Positions 31,490 through 42,436 of a stretch of 64,000 nucleotides of DNA are shown here, in pieces. Numbering within the stretch: position 1 is the first letter of the stretch; each line of letters begins with the position of its first letter. This stretch comes from Phoma sp. XZ068 (lineage: Eukaryota > Ascomycota > Dothideomycetes > Pleosporales > Didymellaceae), in NCBI GenBank assembly GCA_004835665.1, contig RBKR01000017.1:310001-374000 (forward strand), given 5' to 3'. A program made the position numbers and the translations under genes. Below the pieces are notes generated by a model. The model was given only the letters and a program-made list of their open reading frames with translations, was not told the DNA's origin and searched no databases.

Positions 31490-33075
31490 ATGGAGACACC
31501 GCAGTCCTACGACGCTTCCGACCTCAAAGGAATGGCTGCCTCCAAGGACCACGTCGAAGTCTCTGAGGAGCTGACATGGACGCCCGAGGAAGAGCGAAAG
31601 TTGGTCAGGAAGATCGACCTGTACCTCCTGCCCACCATCTGGTTGATGTATCTGCTGAGTTACATGGACCGCACAAAGTACTTCACCCCTTCACATGTCT
31701 AAACTCTACTAACTCAACAGTATCGGCAATGCTAAGATTGCTGGAATGGCCGACGACCTGAAGCTGACCTCGAACCAATACTCGATCGCTTTGGTCGTCT
31801 TCTTCGTCACATACGTCGCGTTCGAACCGGGCTCCAACATGATCCTCGTGCGATGGAGGCCGTCGCTGTATCTCCCAACCATCATGGCCATCTGGGGTGC
31901 ATTGACCTGCGTCATGGCTGCAATCAACCACTTCCACCATCTTGTGGTTCTCCGCATCTTCGTTGGTGTTTTCGAAGCCGGTTTCGGTATGTACATGTGG
32001 ACTGTCTTAGTTCGATGCTAACTGGTTGCAGCCCCGGGCATTCTCCTCATCATCTCATCCTGGTACAAGCGCGATGAACAGTCCAAGCGCTTTGGTGTGT
32101 ACATGTCGGCTGCGATTCTGTCCGGCTGCTTTGGCGGCTTGTTGGCTGGTGCCATCACCGGCGGTCTGGAGGGCGCAGGAGGTCTTCGCGGATGGCGATG
32201 GTGAGTTATACACCTATTTGATATCATTCAACACTAACATCCCAGGCTCTTCATCATCGAAGGTATCGCAACAATCGTCTGGGCTGGCATCGCCTCCTTC
32301 ATCCTCCTCGATTTCCCCGCCACCAGCTCCCGCCTCACCGAACGCGAGCGCGCAATCGCCGTTGCCCGTCTACGAGAAGGCGGTGTCAAGTCCCGCGGCC
32401 TGGGCGAGGAGCGCATCGGCAAGGTCAAATCACTGCGACTGGCAATCTGCGACTGGCGAACCATTGGCTTCGTCTTGGGATACATGGTGCGTTCTCAATA
32501 CTTTCATGCATTCACCGCTAATAAATCAGGTCATCGTCGGCTCCAGCACCCTCAGCTACTTCTACCCCACCCTCGTCACCGGCCTAGGCTACACCAACCG
32601 CGTGCAAGCCCAGTACATGACCGCGCCCATCTACGCCGTCGCCTTCGTCTGCACCGCAATCACCACCTTCTACGCGGACCGCATGTCCAACCACCGCGGT
32701 TTGCTGATCTCATCGTGGCTCGCCTTTGCCCTCATCACCGCAATCTGCGTCTGCACCATCTACGACTTCACCGCGCGATATGCACTGCTGGTACTCATGG
32801 CGGCTGGACTGTGGTCGAGTAACGCGCTGGCTTTGTCGTTTGCAAGCGCGACGTTTGGCGATATGGAGCCGGAAGTCAGGGCGATTGCGCTTGCACTGGT
32901 CAACGCCATGGGCAACCTTGCGCAGATCTACGGTGCATACTTGTTCCCAGCGGAGGATAAGCCGAAGTACCTCATGGGCTTTGGTGTGATCTCGGGCATG
33001 CTTGGGTTCGGCACTTGTGTCTATGTTTTCATGCACGTTGCGGTGCGCAGAAAGGAGGGCCTGGGCTGGTTCTAG
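31490..33075 (+). CDS. MFS transporter, Dal5/Tna1 (anion:cation symporter) family
   Basis: Five exons: 31490-31677, 31721-31986, 32032-32200, 32246-32486 and 32530-33075, giving 469 residues. The first splice joins DRTN with IGNAK, the family's hallmark after helix 1. Others are FAPGILLIISSWYKRDEQ, GWRWLFIIEG and STLSYFYPTLV. Twelve membrane helices are expected. Family members (allantoate, nicotinate, pantothenate or biotin permeases) take up organic anions with protons. The cargo here is unknown. Its divergent partner is the polyol-type SDR, and the Zn2Cys6 regulator lies just beyond, which suggests a small substrate-utilisation group. Confidence 0.9.
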
Positions 33076-33802
33076 ATTGACTTGGGGAGGATTGATACCC
33101 GTGGATTTTTGGCATATCTAGACTACGGAGCTGTATATTCATGTTTACCTAAGCCTGCTCCTGTATTAATTTACATTTTACATCATCTTCGAGCTCCAAA
33201 GGTGACATATCTACTTCTATCTTGCTCTGTTCTTGAATAATAGGTACGACTAGAAAAGTGCTGACCTTGGCGTGACTACGAATGTGTTCTGCAAGAATTG
33301 GTGAGACGGTTATACTCCTGACAATGTTTAGATTCAAGAAAATTCAATCCGTTCACTACAACTATCTCCAATACTTTCTGCCAAATGCAATGCTCAACTG
33401 GTAGATACGTCTTCCTTATTAGTAAAAAATTATCTGCACCGAAAGAGAATTATAAAAGATTTATTACTAGGCTTGCTTAGTATAATATTAGTCTGCATCT
33501 CTAGACTATAGAATAGGACGGAAAATAGCGAGATCTGGTTAATCCTGCCCACTGAATGCGTCTTAGTCTGTTCAGTCAGTAACTACTTCTCATTGAAAAA
33601 TGTTTCGCAGTAGACTTTGATAACACATGATAGAATCTAGAGAAAGCCTCAGATACGAGACTTAAGCAGAAAGCAGGTAGCTTGACCCCAGGGTGTAATT
33701 GGCATGCTTTTAGAATCAAGAATGTCTGAACCCGTACAATTCTGCATATCCCCATTTTGGAACCCTAAATCCAAATTCTTTCACCTACACAGACACTGCC
33801 GT
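33076..33802. other. AT-rich intergenic stretch, possible decayed element
   Basis: About 730 bp, distinctly AT-rich from ~33340 to 33550 (runs such as ATTATAAAAGATTTATTA). There is no open gene. Composition unlike the surroundings suggests an old, mutated mobile-element fragment, possibly after RIP. No terminal repeats are visible. Confidence 0.45.
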
Positions 33803-34430
33803 CTACATAGTCTCACACGTAACCGTCGTATGCACATTCCCCTTCGTCGCCCTCGAATACGGACACACCTCCCTCGCCTTCGCAACCACCTTCTCCAGCT
33901 CCCCCTCACTCAGCCCCTTGACCTTGACATTCAACTCCACCCGCAGCCCCATATCAAGCGCCTTCATGTCCCCGACGAGATGCACCGTCGCTTCGACAAT
34001 CGAGTCCTCGGGCGCGCTGGGCATTTTCACGCCAACACTGGGCGCTGCGGCGTTCATTGCGGATTGGAAACAGGCGCCTACGTTGTTAGTACTGATATTT
34101 GGTTTGGGGAGGGAGGAATACCATATCCGGCGGCGAATAGCTCCTCGGGATTCGTCTTGCCTGCGTCGCCCTTCCCGCCGAGTGCTTTGGCCATGGTGAG
34201 GTCGACTTTGAGGTTCTCGCCGTCGACGTGGCTGCATGTGTTAGGTAGATTTACGCGTGAGTAGTTATGCAATGGACGTACCCGACGCGTGCTCCTACGA
34301 CCTTGGCGCGTGCGGCGTACAGACTGGGCGCCGTTTCGGTGTTCAGGAATCGACGGGGAGCTGAAGTCATGGTCCTGGGTGAAATACGCATGGCCCGGCG
34401 CAGGACCGGTGTGAATGTTCGGGAAGCCAT
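33803..34430 (-). CDS. Ohr/OsmC-family organic hydroperoxide peroxidase
   Basis: Exons 34430-34282, 34231-34122 and 34077-33803, giving 177 residues. After an Arg-rich, acid-poor N-terminus (MASRTFTPVLRRAMRISPR) that looks like a mitochondrial presequence, the protein follows the Ohr pattern: TNPEELFAAGYGACF with the first redox Cys (~89), and VCPYSRATKGN with the second. Ohr enzymes reduce organic and lipid hydroperoxides through these paired cysteines, using lipoylated partners. Mitochondrial location is inferred from the leader. Length is family size plus the leader. The preceding spacer is AT-rich. Confidence 0.88.
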
Positions 34431-34746
34431 TGTGTGTGATGTGATGGCTCAATGGATGGATTGAGATGAGTGGATGTTCGATGTTATTCTACAAGCTGTG
34501 ATACAAGAGGGCGGGTTCGTGGAAAGCTTTGAGCGTTTCTGAATGTTCGACGCGTCTTTGTGACGTTGAGAGTCCATGACGTGTGAACCTCCCGGTTGAC
34601 TGCATGCGGTTGGTGTGGAACGCTGATCTCCCGCGATAGAACCAAGATATGGGGTACCCCATCTGCCTCGTGCTGCTCAACCGACACATGCAACACGAGA
34701 GGTTATATTCCGAGTCCTGCAGTTAGAGATTGACGTCTTTGCAAGC
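34431..34746. other. Intergenic, nothing recognised
   Basis: About 315 bp between the Ohr start and the 3' end of the membrane-protein gene. No feature is seen besides the likely Ohr promoter. Confidence 0.55.
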
Positions 34747-35856
34747 TCACACTCCTCCACCCCAACTCAACACGCCATACACCACCGCACTCAACACCGC
34801 ATCCCATCCCATCGTCTTAACCGCCTGCCCCTTCCATATCAATGCTGTAATGACATCCCCCACAGCCACATTTTTCCTCATCATCGCCCAGTTGCCGACT
34901 ACAAAGCCCCCGGAAATGGCAGCACTCTTCGTGATATCCGCATCGCTCAGCTTCAGCAACCCTGTATGAGGCAGGACGAGCAACAGCCGCTCCGCAAGAA
35001 CGAGGTAGCTGAACCCTGGATGTGAGCGTAGTCTAGGCTGTGCAAGGAGTGCGGCATTCAGCAAGATCGTGGGGAGCATGAGCGAGGCGATGGGTTTCTT
35101 GGGCTGAGTCTTCACTCGCTTCTCATTCCCGGCTACGTCTGGAGCTGCGAGATGAAGTTGGATGATGAACAGCGCGGCCGTGAAGCTGACGGGTAAGTTT
35201 TGGCCTAGTACGATGAAAGGTAGCATAGTTTTTAGTGAGAGGCCGTACTGATGGCCTGGAGACGTTATTTTTGGCCAATTCAGAAATCGAAGTAACAAAC
35301 CTTTCAGACTGAACCACAGATTCCAGAACCAGGTTGCTAGGATGGCCAATTGTGTCCACACCGCGCTCTCTCCATCGGCTACTAGCTGAACGGCAAAGGT
35401 GTTGAATAGACTGGTTTCCAGCATCCACCTCTTCAGCTTGTCGAATGCGTTGTCACCTAATACAGCAAACACACTACGAGCTGAGTTGTTCCAGTCCAAA
35501 AACGACGTGATCAAGAAGCCAAGCATATGCCACGAAATACTCGAAAAGCTGATGAGCGCCAGGACCGTGTAAATCTTAATGTGTCGGCCGCGTGCGTTGC
35601 GTGTTTCGACTTTCCCGGCGCCATTCTGTCTAAATTTGCTAGGTGGTGAAGCGGGATGCGAGTGAAATGCGGATCTGTATTGTGTATATAGGGAGTAGCT
35701 GATGGTCGATGTGAGATATAGCGCGACGACAATATATGACAAGAAAATGCTAGACCCGATGTAGTTATTCGGCGGTGTCGTATACAAGGTCAGTGGCTGC
35801 TCGAAGAACGACATTTGCGAAATCGAAGCAATCGCGGGAATATGGTCAAGGTTCAC
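34747..35856 (-). CDS. Multi-spanning membrane protein, unassigned
   Basis: Up to 369 residues with about eight hydrophobic segments: near residues 35-57, 95-115, 165-190, 215-240, 255-275 and several toward the C-terminus. A basic loop at ~60-95 separates the first two. A 45-bp segment (35300-35256) begins GTTTGT and ends TCCAG. It is a multiple of three without stops, so it could be an intron whose removal joins WFSLKG to HQYGL, giving 354 residues. I do not recognise the family and see no catalytic motif. A start at a later in-frame Met (MSFFEQPL) is also possible. Confidence 0.72.
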   Translation of the reverse strand: MNLDHIPAIASISQMSFFEQPLTLYTTPPNNYIGSSIFLSYIVVALYLTSTISYSLYTQYRSAFHSHPASPPSKFRQNGAGKVETRNARGRHIKIYTVLALISFSSISWHMLGFLITSFLDWNNSARSVFAVLGDNAFDKLKRWMLETSLFNTFAVQLVADGESAVWTQLAILATWFWNLWFSLKGLLLRFLNWPKITSPGHQYGLSLKTMLPFIVLGQNLPVSFTAALFIIQLHLAAPDVAGNEKRVKTQPKKPIASLMLPTILLNAALLAQPRLRSHPGFSYLVLAERLLLVLPHTGLLKLSDADITKSAAISGGFVVGNWAMMRKNVAVGDVITALIWKGQAVKTMGWDAVLSAVVYGVLSWGGGV

Positions 35857-36043
35857 GGTACGCTTCAGTAATAAAGAGTCTTGTTGCGGATCTGGTGTTT
35901 GACAATCTCTGACGTCAGACTAAATGTGTCTCAGCTTCCGTGTTGAACATCAGATTTCTTTTAGGTTTCGGATGCGCTGAGTTCGGATTGACGTTTGCTG
36001 TTCGATAATGTTTTGCTTTTTACTAATTGATTGATCTTCGCGT

Positions 36044-37312
36044 CTAGTAGTCTATCGTCTTCTTGATCGCATCGTATACTCCTACACAATATTAGCACAG
36101 CAACATCAGCAATACAGTTTGACTCACTTGTAACGTCTGGAATGATAATCTTCTCAAAGACCAGACCTGTATGTGTCGCCCAGCCAGCCACTCTCTTCAC
36201 CGGCGCCTCCAGTCTCAAAAATGCCTGCTCTTGGATGGTCGCTGCAACTTCTGCGCCAACACCCGCGTTCATCATGCTCTCGTGCACTACAATCGCGCGT
36301 CCAGTCTTCTTTACGCTGTTCAAAACGGTCTCGCGGTCCCAGGGGTAGATCGTGCGCAGATCAATTAGCTCCACGCTGCACCCAAAGTCCTTCTCGGCGG
36401 CTGCTATCGCGGCTGAACATGTATAAAGGGGTGTGCCGTACGAGATGATGGTCACGTCTTTGCCCGTTTTGAGGACCTCAGCCTTGTCGAGCGGCAGGTG
36501 GTAGGCATCGACAGGGACCTGCTCAACGGCGGCGCGGTAGAGGATCTTTGGCTCCATGAAGATGACAGGATCGGCGGCGCGGATGGAGGAGAGGAGGAGA
36601 CCCTTTGCTTGAACGGGCGAGCGGGGGACGACAACGCGAAGGCCGGGCGTGTGGGTGAACAGGGCCTCGGGTGATTGTGTGTGGTATCTATTTGCGTTAG
36701 TTCAGTACTGAGAGCTGAGTGGGCGACATACAGTGCTCCATGGCCTACACTACCACACGGCATGCGAATCGTCAGTCCTCCACAGTGCACACCAGTACTT
36801 CCAGACCGGTATCTGTATTTGGCAGCTTCGTTGTGGATCTGGTCGAACGCAGGAAAGACGTAATCGGCGAACTGGACCTCAGCAACTGGCCTCATGCCCT
36901 CGGCTGCTGCCCCAATGGCGAACCCAACAAGACCCTGCTCGCTCAATGGTGTGTTGAAGACGCGATCTGTGCCAAAGTCTGCTGCAAGATTCATCGTACA
37001 ACGAAAGACTCCGCCGAATTGAATGTCTTCACCAAACACAAGCACCCTCTCGTCGGTCTGCAACGCATGGCGGAGGGCTTCGTTCACGGCGGTGTAGAGG
37101 TTGATACGCTTTGTCTGGCCTTTCCGTATGTGCTCCGGCAGCTCTGGATTTGCGAGTGCTGACTTGGACGTGTGGTGCAGAAGCGGTGTCGAATCATACT
37201 CCAACGGTACATTCAGTCTCGCACCTGCAGCGGCTGCCGAGTACTGTCTGTGACATCGCGAGGGTCTGAGCAGCCGCGAGAAGGCGCGCATGGAGGGTGT
37301 TTTGGAGGCCAT
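36044..37312 (-). CDS. Branched-chain 2-oxo acid dehydrogenase E1 beta subunit
   Basis: Exons 37312-36732, 36687-36128 and 36081-36044, giving 392 residues. The N-terminus (MASKTPSMRAFSRLLRPSRC) is a typical mitochondrial presequence. The mature part follows transketolase-like E1 beta: VFGEDIQFGGVFRCT, PLSEQGLVGFAIG, EVQFADYVFPAFDQI, and a C-terminal domain with SYGTPLYTC, LIDLRTIYPWD and GWATHTGLVFE. The short last exon adds VYDAIKKTIDY. With E1 alpha it binds thiamine diphosphate and decarboxylates the 2-oxo acids of leucine, isoleucine and valine in mitochondria. Carboxylases acting later in these pathways resemble the one at 21.7-25.8 kb, but that enzyme may be peroxisomal. Confidence 0.93.
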
Positions 37313-37891
37313 TACTTCGTGTCAAACAGGAAAGAACTGCACAACACTCAGGGAGCAATTTGTTCACCCCATCCCCAGGCGGAAGGAGAGTGCGGTGTTC
37401 GGCTGCTGCTCCTCGGCGGAGGCGCTTGCTGTCGGCTTTACCCCAGATTCCAGCGGGGAGGAGCAAGGGACGGCTGACCTCATCTCTGAGTAAGCCCTTC
37501 ACGTGCGCCTGCTACATGACGTCCGTGGTCGGTGCGCTTTCCGCTAGTTGCAGTAGGCGTTCGCGAACGGCGGGGCGCAACTAACCTCTACAGCGGCAGC
37601 AAGACTTGGCGAATAAAGCGTGGATGCAGTGCTCCGATGGTGTGCTCGCAATCGCTCGCTGAGCATCACCGCGCATCTCGGGAGCACGGCACAGCACCTC
37701 AGCAGCGGCCGGGAGATTTGAGAGAGCGCCCAGGGTGTTCGAGAGCTGTGTCGTCGTGACCCACTCGAGCCGCACAGTGCACACGCCAACGCCCGTCCCA
37801 TCCGCGTCTTTTTGCGCGCAGCCACTCTGCGACTCCTCCACAGCACTCGCTCGACGCACCCATCCCACCGCACACCGGTGCTGCAACTGCT
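37313..37891. promoter_or_regulatory. Divergent promoter between E1-beta and MAM3 genes
   Basis: 579 bp separate the two start codons. The right half is C-rich, like a pol II leader. No named site is seen. Confidence 0.45.
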
Positions 37892-40220
37892 ATGGCCTCT
37901 GCCATCAGCGCCTCTCGCTCCATGGGCAGCGTCAATGGCTCGCGGGCCGGGCGCATCAACATGCTCCTCGTCTGCGTCTTCCACGCCTTTGCACCCCTGG
38001 TCAAGGCCCTCCCGCTGGGCGGCATCGTGCAGGCCCTCGCCGACGACGACCTGCCCAAGTCGCCCGACGATGCGAGTCTCTGGCTGTACCTGGGCGTCGC
38101 CGTCGGGCTGGTGCTTGCTGGCGGTGTCTTTGCTGGTCTAACTATTGCGTACGCGCCCTTCGCTGTTGTGACTTGTGCTACCACTAACACTGCACAGACT
38201 GATGGGCCAGGACGAGATCTACCTGCAAGTCCTCGCGACCTCTGGCGAACCCAACGAGCGCAAGACGTCCAAGAAGGTGCTGCGCCTGCTCAAGTACGGC
38301 AAGCACTGGGTCCTCGTCACGCTGCTCCTTAGTAACGTCATCACCAACGAGACCCTGCCTATAGTCCTCGACAGGTCCCTTGGTGGAGGCTGGCCTGCCG
38401 TCCTCAGTTCTACTGTCCTCATTGGTACAATTGGTCCTCGCTCGCCCTGTTCACGCTGACCAGTCTAGTTATCTTCGGCGAGGTCGTCCCTCAGTCCATC
38501 TGTGTCCGCTATGGTCTGCCCATTGGTGCGTGGTGCGCGCCCATGGTCCTTGGCCTCATGTGGATCATGTCCCCCGTCGCCTGGCCTACTGCGAAGCTGC
38601 TCGACTACCTCCTCGGCGAGGATCACGGCACCACGTACAAGAAGGCCGGACTGAAGAGCTTGGTCACGCTGCACAAGTCGCTGGGCCACGCCGACGAGCG
38701 ACTCAACGAGGATGAAGTCACCATCATTTCCGCCGTCCTGGACCTCAAAGCCAAGCCCGTGGGCAACATCATGACGCCCATGAAGGATGTCTTCACCATG
38801 CCCTCCGACACCGTGCTTGACGAGAGGATGATGGAGAACATTCTTTCTGCTGGCTACTCTCGCATTCCTATCCACACGCCTGAAAATAAGAACGACTTTG
38901 TCGGCATGCTGCTCGTCAAGATGCTCATCACCTACGATCCTGAAGACGCCGTGCGCGTGCGCGAGTTCGCCCTGGCCACTCTCCCCGAGACACGACCAGA
39001 GACCAGCTGCCTCGACATTATCAACTTCTTCCAGGAGGGCAAGTCCCACATGGTGCTTGTCTCTGACTTCCCGGGCGACTCCCACGGTGCTGTTGGCGTT
39101 GTTACGCTTGAGGATGTGATTGAGGAGCTTATTGGAGAGTGAGTTGTCTGCTGTATTGTTAGGTCTATCTAACATTCATAGGGAAATCATCGACGAGTCG
39201 GACGTGTTTGTCGACGTCCACAAAGCCATTCGCCGCATGGCGCCTGCCCCCCGAACGCGGGTGCCTAAGGGTGCTGTTGTCCTGGACGGATCCCGCAAAC
39301 CGTCTGAAGCGCAAGTCATTGACGGCGAGACTGATACTGAGCAGAACGGTGGACCACGCAAAATGTCTATGCCCGAACAAAGCGACGCCCTCCGCCCGGC
39401 TACATTTATGCTTCGACGCCGTAGCACTGGTAACAAGGGGACAGTAGATCCCCTGCGCGCAGACGACCCCGAAGTCATGAAGCATCTGAAGCATCTCGGT
39501 CCGTCGAACGCCGCCAACCGACCCAAGTCTACCCGAATCAATACCGTCAAGATCAAGCCTGCTCACACCAGCTCTCCGCAACCCGAAATCCCCAGCACCA
39601 TTCCCGAGTACTCCCGCCCGCCGTCGCAGGGTGTCCTTGCCCACGATTCGCACGCGCCTGAGGGAGGCATTGGCGAGGGTCTGCTCTCATCTGCTGCTGG
39701 TGAAGCGAGTGACGGCGTGCACAGTCTGGCCGTTGGATATGGGACAATGGCCGCTCCTAGTGGCGACCGCATATCTTGGAAGTCTGGCAAAACCGGTGCC
39801 AAGAACACAGAAGAGGCCGTCTCTCCCGGAGCCCACCCGACATACGCCGAGGTAGCGACTGAAAGCAAGGACGAGCCGAGAGGACGTCGCAACTCGCACA
39901 GCACGATTGGATCCTTGCATTCGGGCAAATCGCGTTCTCGCAGTCCCCCGAAGAAGCGTCACACAGCGCGCAGCGGTAGCATCTCTGAGAACATCATCGA
40001 CGTAAACGGCGTGAAGAAGATTGTATTGGAAACAACAAGTTCTAGTGATTCCGAAGACAAGCTCGCTGGCAGCCGTGCTAACGGTGCTCAAGACTCGAGG
40101 CAGCAGTCTGACGACGACTCAACACACGCAAACAAGGGCGAGAGCAAGAAGAAGAGGAAGAAGCGAGGTAAGAAGAAGAACAAGGGCGGCAGCGAGTCCC
40201 AGCCTCTGCTTGGCCGGTAG
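37892..40220 (+). CDS. mam3: MAM3-like CNNM/DUF21 membrane protein with CBS pair
   Basis: Exons 37892-38148, 38198-38424, 38469-39138 and 39182-40220, giving 730 residues. After a hydrophobic leader comes a DUF21/CNNM transmembrane domain (~65-210) with LLLSNVITNETLPI and IFGEVVPQSICVRYG. Next is a CBS pair (~255-390) starting VGNIMTPMKDVFTMP and ending GVVTLEDVIEELIGEEI. The remaining ~340 residues are Ser-, Pro- and charge-rich and probably disordered, ending in a Lys-rich run. Yeast Mam3 is a vacuolar membrane protein that influences Mn2+ and other metal sensitivity and mitochondrial shape. CNNM relatives handle Mg2+. Transport direction cannot be inferred. Confidence 0.92.
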
Positions 40221-42436
40221 GCCCGAGTTCTTCTTCGAGCGTTTTGTTGATTACATTTCCCAGCACGTAGCGAAGTCGTTACTGCAACCGCGAGCCACAG
40301 CGAGAACGTGAAACCGTCTGTTTTGGGCAAGATCAAAAGCGGAATTCTGCGATTGGCGTTGAAGGATGAAGAGCTCACGCGCGGCGGGGAATGAAGAGTC
40401 GTGCAATGGTCTTACAAATGGGGGGTATTTTGAGCTTGTTTTATTTTTTTCTGTATCATACGAAAAGCACAAAGCAGTGTTTTTCTCGTCCACGCAGGTG
40501 GTGTAATCAATTCATCCTGTTTGAAACATTCAATGCTTTCACTGTTGAATTGATGATGGTTCTTTCGGCATGTGAGCGGTGAGGATGCTGCCATGTCCCT
40601 GCACTGGGCGGTGAGATCGAATTGCCCAACAATTCAAGTCCGTTAGCATATTGCGGTCAACAATAACGGCGACTAGCATCCGCTGCCATACTCACGTCAA
40701 GTCCTTGCTGCGGCGCACGCGGAGACAATAGCACTGGCAAGTAGCAAAAGCCAAGCAGAAACCTAATGTAGCACAATTGCACACTGTCCCAACCAATAAT
40801 CTCCTTTGCTCGATGCTGTCATTACAATATAGTTCGTACCTGCGTCAGATATCTCCGAAGATGAGCGGGCCGACATACAGGCAACGTGCTGTGTCTCTAG
40901 AACGGGGGCTCGCGCCGAAATTGAACAGTCGTCGAATAAACATTAATCAGTCTAGCGGCGTCTCTCGAAAACTCTAGTAAAGAAAAATAAGTGTCCAGAA
41001 CTTGGCAGACCGCAAGATCAGCGTTTTGTGTGCGACGAGGGGGGCCCGCTTGTGTGGTTTTTTGTGGTTGATCAGCGGTTCCGGGACGCTGGACTGAGAA
41101 TGCTGCCGGTGCGTGGTAGCGGCGGGACCCCGAGCCGTTGCCGCGGCGGAAGGGTGATGCTTGAAGGGGAAGTTTAAATTGCGCGGGCGCCAGCGCGGAT
41201 TGGGACGGACACTGTGTGCGACGACAAGGGTTGTCGCAAATGAGCGGTGCTGCAGTGTTCTGCATGTTGGGACGGTGCGGGCGCAGACGGTGATGGTTTT
41301 GTCACGGCGTGCCTGGTGATGACTTGGTGTCTTGGGTGATGGGCTGCAGAGGAGCATGTGGTACTACCTGTGCGGTGCGCGTGTCTGCATGGCGCGTTTC
41401 ATCGGCTCAGAATGCTGAGCGCTGGCTGCTTTTTATGTTGTGCCTTGCGGCAGAAGACGTAGGGCGATGCGTGCCTGGCGAGTGAAGTTGATGAGGTGAG
41501 ACAGGCCGGCTCTTAGCAGTAGTGCGTGGTGGGGTGCGGCTCTTGCTGTGTTTTACGCTACACTAAAGCACGTGTCTAGCGCAGCAGTGAAGACACTCGA
41601 TGCCACTCGATGCCATGTCTGGTGTCGAGGCGTGGATTTGACAGATTGCCGGCAGTGCTAGTGTGACGCAAGGCGAGACGGGAGTGACGATGTGTTTCTG
41701 CAGTGTCGTTATGGCGTCGGTCGTGGCACGGTGGTTGAGTCGGGCATGTGAAGTTGGCGGGGAAGCAGGCTTCGAGAAGCGGTCTAGCAGCGTCATTGCA
41801 TGTTGAGAGACTATTGAGTGCTGTTATCGCTGCTACCATGCTGTTTAGCGAAGTGAAGCCATTATGATGAAGCCATTATAATCAAGTCATTGAATCAAGT
41901 CATTGAATCAAGTCATGTGAGAGCCGTGAAGAAGCAATGCTAGGACAGTGCATCATGTCAAACGCAGACGCGCATGAGTCGTCTGCCCTACGTAGGGCGG
42001 TCCCTAGCATGCTGCCAGTGCACGCCGTTAGCCGGCAGCGAGGTTGAAATGAGATGGGGGGAGCACGGTGAAACTCATTTTGACGTTGTGTGGAGATGAG
42101 GGCGGTCGCTGGCAGGCCCATTGACCCATCCGGCGCGAGGGCTAGCACGCAGGACGGAACCAGGATTGCTCGCAGGCGTGCTGTCTGTGCAGAGGGTGGT
42201 TGAAATCTGCGCCGGCTGTTCTTCGACCGTGGACGAGAGCCAGTTCACCCACCCATTGCATCGCCCGCTGCCCACGGCCAGACGCGCCTCCATTCGCCGG
42301 GACGCTGCACCCGCCTCTATTCGCTGGCCCTCTGCACCCGCCTGCACGCTGCTGGCCCGCAGGAGCACTGCCTGCTGGACGACTGGACGTTGGGGGCGCC
42401 GTACCACGCTGGCACCGCCCGTCGCAGCCCGCCGCC
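40221..42436. other. Long intergenic region upstream of STE20
   Basis: About 2.2 kb without a gene I can support. The right ~300 bp are C-rich and open in several frames, as expected of the STE20 leader. It includes a short tandem repeat at 41882. A long regulated promoter or an unseen ncRNA is possible. Confidence 0.5.
41882..41917. repeat. 13-bp tandem repeat TCAAGTCATTGAA
   Basis: Two full copies and a partial third. It is preceded by two near-copies of TGAAGCCATTAT. It lies in non-coding DNA about 520 bp upstream of the STE20 start codon. Confidence 0.8.

Noticed and set aside
32440..32490. Frameshift in the MFS transporter gene
   Set aside because: Recounting the bases shows DWR continues in frame with TIGFVLGYM and a normal intron follows.
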